Below are positions 18,930-26,116 of a stretch of DNA of 26,116 bases, in pieces. The DNA comes from Pseudomonadota bacterium (GTDB lineage Bacteria > Pseudomonadota > Gammaproteobacteria > Steroidobacterales > Steroidobacteraceae). A program made the position numbers and the translations under genes. The notes beneath the pieces are model-generated. The model saw only the letters and a list, made by a program, of their open reading frames with translations. It did no database searches and had not been told where the DNA came from. The stretch is taken from positions 1-26,116 of the forward strand of contig JAFAGC010000002.1 of assembly GCA_023423065.1 (NCBI GenBank), in the 5' to 3' direction. Numbering within the stretch: position 1 is the stretch's first letter; each line of letters starts with the position of its first letter.

Positions 18930-20120
18930 ATGAGCGAGGACACTAGACGACGCATGCCAAGGCGGGAACCCGAGACCCCGGTGGAAGCGCCCCAGGAACA
19001 AAAGCCGGCGCCGAAGTTTCGCCTGCTGATCGTGGACGACGAACCGGCGTCCATGCGGGCGTTATGCGACACCCTGGAATACGAAGGCTACGCGACCACC
19101 GGATTCACGACGCCCTCCGAGGCCCTCGCGGCCATGCGCGAACAGCAGTTCGACCTGCTGCTCGCGGACCTGCAGATGCCCGGCACCAACGGCATCGATC
19201 TCATGAGATCCGCCCAGCTCATCGATCCGACACTCGTCGCGATCATCATGACCGGGCACGGCGCGCTCGATACCGCCATCGCGGCAATGAAAGCCGGCGC
19301 GCTCGATTACATCCAGAAGCCGATGAAGCTCGCGACCACCCTGCCCGTGCTCGAGCGTGCGTTGTCGATACGCCAGCTGCGCATCGAGAAGACGCGGCTC
19401 GAACAGAACGTGCGCGAGCGCACCGAGGAACTGAAGATCGCGAATCGCGAGCTCGAGGCATTTTCGTATTCCGTCTCGCACGATCTGCGCGCACCACTGC
19501 GCGCGGTCTCGACGTTCACGCAGGCGTTGCTCAAGGAGCACCTCGACAATCTTTCGGATGAAGGCAGACGGCTGCTGCAGAACGTGAACGCCGGCGCGTC
19601 GCACATGGACCGGCTCATCACCGATCTGCTGCGCCTGTCGCAACTCAACCGCCAGCCGCTCAACAAGCAGCCCGTGAAACTCGGCGAGCTCGCGCAAAAG
19701 GTCTACGACGGCATGACGCAGGAGCGCGCCGGCCGCGACATCGAATTCGTGGTCGCGGACATGCCGGTCTGGGAGGTCGACGCGGGACTCATCCAGCAGG
19801 TGTTCGTGAACCTGCTGTCGAACGCGATCAAGTTCACGCGCGAGCGCGAGAAGGCCCGCATCGAAGTCGGCTACCGGATGGACGGCGCGTCGCTCGTCGT
19901 GTTCGTGAAGGACAACGGCGTGGGCTTCAACATGAAGTACATGAACAAGTTGTTCGGCGTGTTCCAGCGCCTGCACTCGGCCGACCAGTTCGAGGGAACC
20001 GGCGTCGGACTATCCATCGTCCGGCGCATCGTCGAACGACACGGCGGCAAGGTATGGGTCGACGGAGATCAGGACCAGGGCGCGACGTTCTACTTCAGCC
20101 TGCCCGGCAGTTCTCAGTAG
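18930..20120 (+). CDS. REC-domain sensor histidine kinase
   Basis: A 396-residue soluble protein. A charged, Pro-rich leader (1-28) precedes a receiver domain (about 30-145, phospho-acceptor Asp80 in LLLADLQMPG), a coiled-coil linker (about 148-178), a HisKA dimerisation domain with His184 in FSYSVSHDLRAPLRA, and an HATPase domain with an N box (VNLLSNAIKF), DNGVGF and GTGVGLSIV. No membrane segment or sensor domain is present, so it is controlled by phosphorylation of its own receiver, as in phosphorelay or bacteriophytochrome-type kinases with the same DLRAPL H-box. The ATG follows GGAGCAAGG closely. It is divergent from the REC-EAL protein. Confidence 0.93.
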   Translation: MSEDTRRRMPRREPETPVEAPQEQKPAPKFRLLIVDDEPASMRALCDTLEYEGYATTGFTTPSEALAAMREQQFDLLLADLQMPGTNGIDLMRSAQLIDPTLVAIIMTGHGALDTAIAAMKAGALDYIQKPMKLATTLPVLERALSIRQLRIEKTRLEQNVRERTEELKIANRELEAFSYSVSHDLRAPLRAVSTFTQALLKEHLDNLSDEGRRLLQNVNAGASHMDRLITDLLRLSQLNRQPLNKQPVKLGELAQKVYDGMTQERAGRDIEFVVADMPVWEVDAGLIQQVFVNLLSNAIKFTREREKARIEVGYRMDGASLVVFVKDNGVGFNMKYMNKLFGVFQRLHSADQFEGTGVGLSIVRRIVERHGGKVWVDGDQDQGATFYFSLPGSSQ

Positions 20121-21335
20121 CTAGGGTGTCGCGGCGATGCGCGCGCGGATGACGCCATCCGCCGCGCCGATTCCCGCGCCGCCGCGGTCTCCGCCGCCGT
20201 TCGTCACGACGAGAAGCGCCGCGCTCTTCGCCGGCGAAAACCAGGTTTGCGCGAACCAACGACCGTTGCTTCCGCCATGGGCGAAACCGGGAGCACCGAG
20301 CCGCTGCAGGTCCGGAACCACGTTCCAGCCCAGTGCGTAGTTTGATGAGACCGTGGTGTGCAGCGTCCGGAACGAATCGACGGACAGGATGCCCGGAATT
20401 CCGCGTTCACCATCCAGGTGAGCGTTGAGGTACCGGGCAAAGTCGTCGAGCGTGGTGTGCGCGTTGCCCGCGGGCCCCATCGCCGCACGAAGATCCCCGC
20501 CGGTACCCGGCGCCACCGGGCTGTATCCCGAGCTCTCGCTCCAATGTCCCCACGGTTCGTCGACCTGGCCCGCCGAGGCGGGTTCGCCGAATCCGCTGTG
20601 AGTCATGCCGAGCGGAACGAACAGTCGGTTCTGCACGAGCGACTCCCAGGAAGACTGCGCACGCGTCTCGAGCATCGCGCCTGCGACGACGTAGCCGACA
20701 TTCGAGTAGTTGTGCTCTCCCGCGGTGAAGCGCGGTGATTCGCGCAGCAGGTGATCCGCCCAGTTTCGGCGCTTCTGCACGATCGTGCCCGAAGCCGAGT
20801 CCGATGCGCATGAACAATCGTCATCGCGCTTCATGCCCGATGTGTGCGATAGAAGCTGTCGCAACGTGATGTCGCGAAATCCCGCGTCGATGTTCTGCGC
20901 GAGCTCGGGCCATACGTCGATCGGCCGGGTATCCCAGGTGATGAGGCCGTCCTCGACCAGCATCGCGGCCACCGTCGCGGTCATGGACTTGGTGATGGAA
21001 CCCAGGTGCCACCGGTCCGTCATCGTGGCGGGCGCGCTCGAAGACATCGATCGTTGCCCGACCACGGCGCTTTCGGCCACCTGGCCGTTGCGAACCACGA
21101 CGACGGCCATTGCGGGCAATCCTTGCGAGGCACGCGCCCATTCGAGGATTTCCGGCAGACGTCCGTCACCAACCGATCCCGGCGCGGGCGATTGGGTGAG
21201 CGGCTGCGGCGCAGGGCCATCGATGTCGCGACCGCCACCGCAGGACGGAAGTATCAAGGCCGTGATCATCACCGCGGTGAAAAGCAGCGGAATGGAAAAA
21301 ATCGGAAGCCGTGGATTCTTGTTCGTTCTGGTCAT
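20121..21335 (-). CDS. Class C beta-lactamase-family serine hydrolase, probable lipoprotein
   Basis: About 404 residues. The N-terminus MTRTNKNPRLPIFSIPLLFT... leads to LILPSC, a lipobox-like site with Cys32, suggesting a lipid-anchored envelope protein. The penicillin-binding fold shows SxxK (SITK, Ser113), YxN (YSN, Tyr210) and HGG (FAHGGSNG) as the third motif in place of KTG. HGG is usual for the esterase, DD-peptidase and D-aminopeptidase members of this family, so true beta-lactam resistance is doubtful. The frame has an earlier ATG at 21363-21365; I prefer the internal ATG because a basic n-region suits a signal peptide. It is convergent with the kinase gene, with no spacer. Confidence 0.88.
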   Translation of the reverse strand: MTRTNKNPRLPIFSIPLLFTAVMITALILPSCGGGRDIDGPAPQPLTQSPAPGSVGDGRLPEILEWARASQGLPAMAVVVVRNGQVAESAVVGQRSMSSSAPATMTDRWHLGSITKSMTATVAAMLVEDGLITWDTRPIDVWPELAQNIDAGFRDITLRQLLSHTSGMKRDDDCSCASDSASGTIVQKRRNWADHLLRESPRFTAGEHNYSNVGYVVAGAMLETRAQSSWESLVQNRLFVPLGMTHSGFGEPASAGQVDEPWGHWSESSGYSPVAPGTGGDLRAAMGPAGNAHTTLDDFARYLNAHLDGERGIPGILSVDSFRTLHTTVSSNYALGWNVVPDLQRLGAPGFAHGGSNGRWFAQTWFSPAKSAALLVVTNGGGDRGGAGIGAADGVIRARIAATP

Positions 21336-21476
21336 GCCGGGCCCCGACTCGAAGGCTACGGGCATGTGACCGACACTATCTAGTTAAGTTCACCGGCGAC
21401 ACTTCGAACGGGTCCAGGAATCGCGGACGGGCAGCCATCCGTGGGCAGACCCTCGATGTGGGAACTCGCGCGCGGC

Positions 21477-21728
21477 CTAACGCGCCGCTTTGGGGAACAG
21501 CGTCGCGGCCAGCTTGCGCACGGTCGAGATCTCGACGCGGTGCTCGCCGCCGCAGGTCATGCAGCTGTTCGAGTGCCAGAATTCCTTGCGCGCTTCGATC
21601 ATCGCCTCGGTCATCGAGTCGAAGTTGCCCAGGTAGCCCTTGTCGGGCGGCATGCGCGCGCAGCCGACGCGATGGACCTCATGGTCGCCGTTGGGCTGCG
21701 GGTGGTTGTTGATGAAGTAGTGAGGCAT
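21477..21728 (-). CDS. Small conserved protein with CxxC motif, unknown function
   Basis: An 83-residue protein starting MPHYFINNHPQPNGDHEVHR. Its first 65 residues resemble a widespread small proteobacterial family, recalled from memory, with a Y-[IV]-N-x-N-x-Q-x-NGDHEVH start, a central Cys, YLGNF, a helix with EAR and a C-terminal C-x2-C-x3-H cluster (here CMTCGGEH). The cysteines could bind a metal. The C-terminal tail VRKLAATLFPKAAR looks like an extension of that core. No function is known to me. It stands alone between the lipoprotein hydrolase and the repeat-rich island. Confidence 0.7.
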   Translation of the reverse strand: MPHYFINNHPQPNGDHEVHRVGCARMPPDKGYLGNFDSMTEAMIEARKEFWHSNSCMTCGGEHRVEISTVRKLAATLFPKAAR

Positions 21729-22476
21729 GGTGGGAGCCGGCATTATGCCCGCGCCACCGCGGCCGGGCTTGTATTGGAAAGGTGTCGGCACCCGTCCCGA
21801 TGACCCACCTAACAAACTCGAAACGAGACGTGCGTCGCAGAGAAGCCGCCGCTTATGTCCCCACCTCGGCGCGTGGCGACTGCCGGAACCGGCCCCGCGG
21901 CTCAGGAGCGATTCAAATCGAAGGTCGCCTCGAAGATGGTCTCGCGCGTGAAGCACGCGACGCACCTGGCCGCGGCTGCGGGATCGCTGGGAAGTTGGGG
22001 GCGGTGGAAGTTCGGCTGATGCAGCGTGGAATGGTGTGAGCAAGGGCGAGGCGGCAAGCAACTGGAATTGAGAGATGACTGGCGGCGGTGGGCTCGGCGG
22101 GACGCGCGGGGCATAGAGGACGATGAGAATTAACGCCGGCAAGCGGAGTAAGAACACATAGCGCGCACTCGATCGCGCAAGTTGGCAGTAAGATCGACGA
22201 TCAACGATCCGGACGACACTCTGTCCGCTGTTGTTGACGACGCCACTCGCAAGCTCAACCGCGCGACGGCGGCACCGGAACCGGCGTGGTACTCAGACGG
22301 TAATTAGCGCGCTCACAGTGTGGAACGAAGTCATTTCGATGCCATACATGTTCGCCAGAAAAATTCGGGTGCGTAACCCAGCCTATCAAGGCTGACGGAC
22401 AATAGCATTTCAACACCTGGTGTGCGTTGCTCGCCTGCTACACAACATGTACGATTTGCGACGGCAGATTCGTGTT
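21729..22476. other. Gene-poor stretch at the island boundary
   Basis: About 750 bp with no convincing gene. Short frames exist on both strands, but none shows a ribosome site or recognisable domain. One weak frame ending ATAAPEPAWYSDGN-like at about 22308 has no good start. A small hairpin, AGCCT-ATCA-AGGCT, lies near 22379-22392 shortly before the first 139-bp repeat. The stretch probably contains eroded sequence or an unrecognised non-coding RNA. Confidence 0.4.
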
Positions 22477-22615
22477 GGCGTCAAATGCAGCACTGCCGGT
22501 TGCCCCGAGGGACCGACATCGGCCGGGATCGTGCGCAATGCGCAGTCTCGGTAGCCATTGGCACAGAATCGTCGCTTCGCCGTGGTCGATTGACCCGGGT
22601 CGCGATGCCTGGGCC
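22477..22615 (+). repeat. 139-bp direct repeat, copy 1
   Basis: Matches 22876-23014 at 135 of 139 positions. All four differences fall within ten bases (22525, 22527, 22532, 22534). CCGAG (about 22504) can pair with CTCGG (about 22548), and TGCGC-AAT-GCGCA (22532-22544) forms an inner hairpin, so the repeat can fold as RNA. The inner hairpin is broken in copy 2. Confidence 0.9.
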
Positions 22616-22753
22616 GATAACGATGTGCAGCGTCGTCCCCGCCTGTATGGCGGCGCTGAAAAGGTTCTTCTGAGGTCGGCCGCACGCGGAGTTGCGACGC
22701 CGAGCCGATCTTCCGTGGTTTGCCGGCCTCGCCGAAGCCTCGGATGGGTACGA

Positions 22754-23017
22754 ATGATAATTATTCTCGTGTTCGTGGCGATCGCCGCGGCGGGGGGATG
22801 CGATTCGCTTACCTTGGAGGTCTCGATGAAGGCAAAAATAACTGCGACGGTTTGGGCCGCGGAGCGGCCCGAGTCGGCGTCAAATGCAGCACTGCCGGTT
22901 GCCCCGAGGGACCGACATCGGCCAGCATCGGGAGCAATGCGCAGTCTCGGTAGCCATTGGCACAGAATCGTCGCTTCGCCGTGGTCGATTGACCCGGGTC
23001 GCGATGCCTGGGCCTAA
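22754..23017 (+). CDS. Possible small lipoprotein ending inside the boxed element
   Basis: An 87-residue frame starting MIIILVFVAIAAAGGCDSLT, which looks like a lipoprotein signal peptide with an AGGC lipobox. A second ATG at 22826 with GGAGG upstream would give a 63-residue protein. The C-terminal half is encoded by copy 2 of the 139-bp repeat. It ends at a TAA lying inside the GCCTAAC box, as small integron-cassette genes often do. The C-terminal part has unconvincing composition, and the repeat is also open in other frames, so it may not be a real protein. Confidence 0.3.
   Translation: MIIILVFVAIAAAGGCDSLTLEVSMKAKITATVWAAERPESASNAALPVAPRDRHRPASGAMRSLGSHWHRIVASPWSIDPGRDAWA
22876..23014 (+). 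repeat. 139-bp direct repeat, copy 2
   Basis: Second copy, 399 bp downstream of copy 1 and ending 73 bp before the reverse-transcriptase GTG. The sequences flanking the two copies are unrelated, so the repeat boundaries are sharp. The 399-bp offset is a multiple of three, so one reading frame (22427-23017) runs through both copies in the same phase. Confidence 0.9.
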
Positions 23018-23097
23018 CATCCTTGTACGTCACTGGTAGCGGGGGCTGGGTCATACACCGTGACAGACAAATCCGAAACCCGGGTGCGTGGTTAGGC
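23012..23097 (+). other. attC-like or structured-RNA element at the reverse-transcriptase 5' end
   Basis: The 86-bp element is bounded by GCCTAAC (23012-23018) and GTTAGGC (23091-23097), which are exact inverted repeats and fit the R''/R' consensus (RYYYAAC and GTTRRRY) of integron attC sites. Inside is a strong hairpin, TTGT-ac-GTCAC-t-GGT pairing with ACC-GTGAC-ag-ACAA (23023-23037 with 23057-23070), with one extrahelical T. The spacer lengths on the two sides are unequal (4 and 20 nt), unlike a standard attC. No integrase or second attC is in the window. It could instead be a cis-acting or non-coding RNA fold linked to the reverse transcriptase, whose GTG lies within it. Confidence 0.45.
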
Positions 23098-24341
23098 GCC
23101 GTGTTAGCGGCAGCCTAGCTACTGTCGCCGACCCTGTTAAGAGCCTTCGGCCCGCTTGGGCAGAAACCAATCTCGGAAAGAAAGGCGGCGCGCGAAAGTT
23201 TCGCGGCTTCGACGGCGTCTCACTAGATAGTTTCGCTGACGCGCTCGATGACAATCTCCGAATAATTTCGGATCGCTTGATTCGAAGGCAACACACTTAT
23301 TCGCCATTGCTTCCACACTTCGAAGAGAAGAAAAGCGGCGGCTACCGGGTTATCTGCGTACCAACGGTACGAGATCGCGTCGTTCAAAGAGCGCTGTTAG
23401 AGTTTCTGCGCACATACGACGGTGGCCGTTACGCTTTCAACAACGACGTTAGCTTCGGCTTCATAAAGGGAAAGTCAGTTCGCGAAGCGGTCGAAAAGGC
23501 AAAGGACCTGCGGACTAAGCATCCCTGGGCGTACAAGACCGACATTTCTCAATTCTTCGACTCGATTCCACGCGCGGAACTAAAGGCCGTTCTCCGCTCG
23601 AAGATCCGAGTTACTGGCATTCTGCAACTGCTCTTAGACGCTTGCGACTGTGAAGCGAAGGCACTCACGACTGCCGATGCGCGAAGGCTGCGTCAACAGA
23701 ACATCTTGGCTGGCGTAGGACTGCGGCAGGGGATGCCGCTGTCGCCCTATCTATCCAATGTTTTTCTTGCGGATTTCGATAAAGCAGTAATCGCAGAGGG
23801 AATCCGAATGGTCCGCTACGCAGATGACCTCGTTTGCCTGGCCGATAGCAAAGAGGCCTGCGAGGCAATCGACGCCCTCTTCCGGCGAGAACTGGCGAAA
23901 CTGGAACTCAAGATTCATCCACTTGGCACGGCAGGTAAGTGTGAAATTTGTGCCCCCAACCAGCCTGTGGAATTTCTTGGCGTAGAGCTTGCGCCGAAAG
24001 GCGATGGTTACGCCTTCCAAATTTCTGAAGATCAAATGCAAAAGAAGCGCGCACGCCTTCGTGATATGAGCAATCTCAACGATTTGGTGGTTAAACGAAT
24101 CACCATCACGAAGTTTACTAGGCGCCTAAAGGCGAAGATTGATGGCTGGTTAGACGCTTATGCGTTCTGCGACAACTATCAACTATTTGAACGCAAGCTC
24201 TTGGACTGGCAGCGAGATGTGATCAGAGCGGTTCTAGTCGACGGACTCGGATTGCCGAAAGAGAAGCTAACCCGCCCCGTAAAGCAATTCTTGGAACTAG
24301 AGGCGTTACCACCTTCGGGGAAGCGTTCTGCAAAACGCTGA
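23088..24341 (+). CDS. Reverse transcriptase, non-intron type, candidate defence RT
   Basis: A 417-residue protein with a complete RT core: FRGFDGVSLDSF and GGYRVICVPTVRDRVVQRALL in the fingers, motif A KTDISQFFDSI (Asp152), QGMPLSPYLSNVFL (Gln214 region), the catalytic YADDLVCL (Asp246, Asp247) and VEFLGVEL further on. The QGxxxSP motif argues against a diversity-generating RT. The C-terminal 130 residues (KFTRRLKAKIDGWLDAYAF...) do not look like a group II maturase or HNH region, and I see no intron domain V nearby. Group II-like and defence (DRT/Abi) classes fit best. The only in-frame start is GTG 23088, with no clear ribosome site. A HEPN-type gene follows on the same strand. Confidence 0.9.
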   Translation: MVRRRVSGSLATVADPVKSLRPAWAETNLGKKGGARKFRGFDGVSLDSFADALDDNLRIISDRLIRRQHTYSPLLPHFEEKKSGGYRVICVPTVRDRVVQRALLEFLRTYDGGRYAFNNDVSFGFIKGKSVREAVEKAKDLRTKHPWAYKTDISQFFDSIPRAELKAVLRSKIRVTGILQLLLDACDCEAKALTTADARRLRQQNILAGVGLRQGMPLSPYLSNVFLADFDKAVIAEGIRMVRYADDLVCLADSKEACEAIDALFRRELAKLELKIHPLGTAGKCEICAPNQPVEFLGVELAPKGDGYAFQISEDQMQKKRARLRDMSNLNDLVVKRITITKFTRRLKAKIDGWLDAYAFCDNYQLFERKLLDWQRDVIRAVLVDGLGLPKEKLTRPVKQFLELEALPPSGKRSAKR

Positions 24342-24461
24342 CTACGTACTGCGCGTTTTCGTGACCGAGGTCGTCCTGGTCTTTGACTCTGGCTGATGTG
24401 GCTCCGCATCGGCGTACGACTCTATCGCCAGCGCGATTCAACATTGGCGGACAGGCACACA

Positions 24462-25859
24462 ATGTCGCTTCTAGACACTTTGAAACGACTAATCGACGAG
24501 CTCGACCGAGTGCATCCAGACGGCGTTGCAGCACCAAGCGCCTGGGATGATATATCGCGCGGAGGCATTCTGAACTTCGTGCGCGCCGCCAATGGTCAAG
24601 AAAGGTTCTTCACAAAGGTGTCGCTAGAATCTCTCGACGACGTGTCGGCGACATTCTACGAAAACGATCGAAGCATCGCCGCCATCATGGACCAAAAACA
24701 CTTTGGCGAAATAGTCAGATCCTGTGTGGTGAACTTGCATGCCGAAGGCGCGCTCAGTGCGAATGCCCTCGATGAGTCGCGTGCAGCGCTAAAGGTTGCG
24801 ATCCAATCGCACGTCGCGAAGATCAGGCTCCTTTACACTCACTACATTCCATGTTGGACGCTGGGCATCGAAGCGCAGCAGCCGTTCGTACTCGGGCCGG
24901 TGACGTTTCTCACTCGGGAACAGTGGATCGACAGCGTGAACTTTCCGCCGGATGCAATAAAAGGCTTCGACGACGCGCCAGAAGCGAATACACGCTGGAA
25001 GGGTGAGTTGAAGACCATGCTCACCAAAGGGCCTGGCCAGATTGATGCGGAGACTTCGCGTGGCCTCGCCCGCGACATTTACTTCTCGGTGCGAGATTGT
25101 CCGTCGCTTCTGAAGGTAACTATCCAAGGCTACCAACTCGATCTCTCCAAGAAGGTGGGAGAGATCGTGTGCAAAGCTGCTCTCGATTCGGTATCGCTTT
25201 TGCTCGCTCGGCGAGATTTTTTCTTTCAACAGGCCTTGGCACAGGAACGCCTTCCGCCGTTTAAGAGCTCAAGCATCATTGAGACAAACGGGTTTCTTTG
25301 GTTGCCGGGGTCCTCGTTTGGGCCTCGCGCGCGCAGCGGGAATCAGGCGCAGATCAGGGACTACCTTGCCGAAAATCCCGAGTGTATCGAGGCGTTCGCG
25401 ACAATTTTGCAAGCATTGGTTAGTCCCGGCGAGGCACGGCACCCGAATCTTGCCAAGCGCTGGTCGACGGCGCTCGACTGGTATGCGGAAGGGCAGCGTG
25501 AACGGAATGATGCGGTGTCTCTTGCGAAGATCGCGACATGTCTGGACGTGCTCTCGTGCGGTGGCAGGTTCTCGGGGATTCTAGAAATGCTTGTGTCGTT
25601 GCTCGGCGTACCGGCTTCGACTGTGTTTGTTAACGGCCGCGCTCCGCTAACTCTCGCGCAATTAGTAAGGAATATCTATGAGCGCGGACGTTCGCAAATC
25701 TTGCACGGCACCGAGTTCGACCGTCTCAAATCGTTCGAGACATCTCGGAATCAGGCCACGAGCTTGGCACGGCTCACATTGCTCGAGGCGGCTGTGAGGC
25801 TCAAGAGTTTTAAGGGCTCGGACGACGACAACCTAGCGTTCCGCCGCATGCCGAAGTAG
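24462..25859 (+). CDS. HEPN-domain protein (Apea-like), candidate RNase effector
   Basis: A 465-residue protein. The C-terminal 130 residues (from about RWSTALDWYAEGQRERNDA) have the layout of Apea-like HEPN domains: a WY-helix, a LAKIATCLDVLSC helix, LAQLVRNIYERGRSQILHG, and a final long helix. The motif Arg410-x4-His415 (RSQILH) matches the HEPN RNase signature Rx4-6H. The first 330 residues are not recognised; they contain CWTLGIEAQQPFVLGPVTFL and a helical stretch. HEPN proteins are often toxic RNases in phage defence. ATG 24462 has ACAGG upstream; the frame also opens at ATG 24396. The gap from the RT stop is 120 nt, so cotranscription is probable. The family assignment is by eye. Confidence 0.75.
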   Translation: MSLLDTLKRLIDELDRVHPDGVAAPSAWDDISRGGILNFVRAANGQERFFTKVSLESLDDVSATFYENDRSIAAIMDQKHFGEIVRSCVVNLHAEGALSANALDESRAALKVAIQSHVAKIRLLYTHYIPCWTLGIEAQQPFVLGPVTFLTREQWIDSVNFPPDAIKGFDDAPEANTRWKGELKTMLTKGPGQIDAETSRGLARDIYFSVRDCPSLLKVTIQGYQLDLSKKVGEIVCKAALDSVSLLLARRDFFFQQALAQERLPPFKSSSIIETNGFLWLPGSSFGPRARSGNQAQIRDYLAENPECIEAFATILQALVSPGEARHPNLAKRWSTALDWYAEGQRERNDAVSLAKIATCLDVLSCGGRFSGILEMLVSLLGVPASTVFVNGRAPLTLAQLVRNIYERGRSQILHGTEFDRLKSFETSRNQATSLARLTLLEAAVRLKSFKGSDDDNLAFRRMPK

Positions 25860-26116
25860 CAAGGATTGCGACGGTTCCAAGAAACGACGGTTCCTCTTGC
25901 TGGCAATTCGGAGTCCTCGTTTCGAGGCCCCATCATGCGAATGCTCGACTTGACGTCCTAGCCAGCGCCTCGTTTCAGGAGAAACGCCAAAGGGAAAAAG
26001 CCGCTCTTCGGCGACGGACCGCTGCGAGGCCCGTCACAACTGCACTGTTGGGAGATGGCGACCGGTTGAAACGGCTGCCGCTCCCGGAGATAGTTGCCGC
26101 GCCGAGGGGGTAACCC
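25860..26116. other. Tail of the island, no assigned gene
   Basis: It contains GGTTCC twice, 10 bp apart (near 25874-25899), a CCTCG-TTT-CGAGG hairpin (near 25914-25926) that may end the RT-HEPN transcript, and stop-poor DNA to the right edge. On the minus strand frames reach the edge, so the C-terminus of a gene outside the window is possible. I cannot choose a frame. Confidence 0.3.

Noticed and set aside
21476..21483. Second attC box (GCCTAAC)
   Set aside because: The word overlaps the stop codon of the small Cys protein, but no matching GTTAGGC lies within attC distance in either orientation.
22477..23014. Template/variable repeat pair of a diversity-generating retroelement
   Set aside because: The four differences are not restricted to adenines of one copy, neither copy lies at the 3' end of a target gene, and the RT has QGxxxSP rather than the SQ-type motif of DGR enzymes.
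22400..24341. Classical retron
   Set aside because: I could not identify the retron RT NAxxH and VTG motifs with confidence, nor a clear msr-msd with a priming guanosine. A retron-like arrangement remains possible but is not supported.
22400..24400. Group II intron encoding the RT
   Set aside because: No domain V-like hairpin or maturase/HNH C-terminus was recognised, although the group IIC preference for attC sites made me look. A covariance search would be decisive.

Overview
The window is high-GC, gene-dense DNA that looks like the chromosome of a free-living proteobacterium. It is most likely gammaproteobacterial, of the Steroidobacter/Xanthomonadales kind. That placement is an inference from the TonB-dependent receptor, the REP-like repeats, the twin-arginine oxidoreductase and the codon use; no rRNA or tRNA gene is present to settle it.

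Region 1 (1-5002) is catabolic and uptake DNA. It holds the end of an enolase-superfamily sugar-acid dehydratase, a LysR regulator, and, divergent from the regulator across a repeat-rich operator region, a TonB-dependent receptor followed 7 nt later by 4-hydroxybenzoate 3-monooxygenase (pobA). This suggests LysR-controlled uptake and hydroxylation of an aromatic or an aromatic-releasing substrate. Region 2 (5044-9777) has an apparently exported D-2-hydroxyacid dehydrogenase, a 513-bp MITE-like element with nested inverted repeats, glycogen phosphorylase (glgP), and a broken TauE/SafE permease fragment. Region 3 (9787-15912), all on the minus strand, has a pair of overlapping exported Gfo/Idh/MocA oxidoreductases and a three-gene MacA/MacB-type efflux operon (adaptor, ATPase, permease). 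Region 4 (15986-21728) is signalling: a REC-PAS-GAF-GGDEF-EAL protein with a degenerate cyclase motif and an intact EAL motif, a divergent REC-histidine kinase, a class C beta-lactamase-family lipoprotein and a small Cys-containing protein.

Region 5 (about 21730-26116) looks like an acquired island. It is gene-poor at first, looks less GC-rich by eye, and carries two 139-bp direct repeats, a small lipoprotein-like ORF, and an 86-bp element bounded by GCCTAAC/GTTAGGC with a strong internal hairpin. Immediately after comes a 417-aa reverse transcriptase with intact catalytic motifs but no intron-maturase region, followed by a 465-aa protein with a C-terminal HEPN-type R-x4-H motif. Reverse transcriptase plus a separate HEPN protein, preceded by duplicated structured non-coding DNA, is the most interesting feature. 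I read it as a candidate anti-phage reverse-transcriptase system, functionally comparable to AbiA (RT fused to HEPN) but split into two genes. Its function and class are inferred, not shown.
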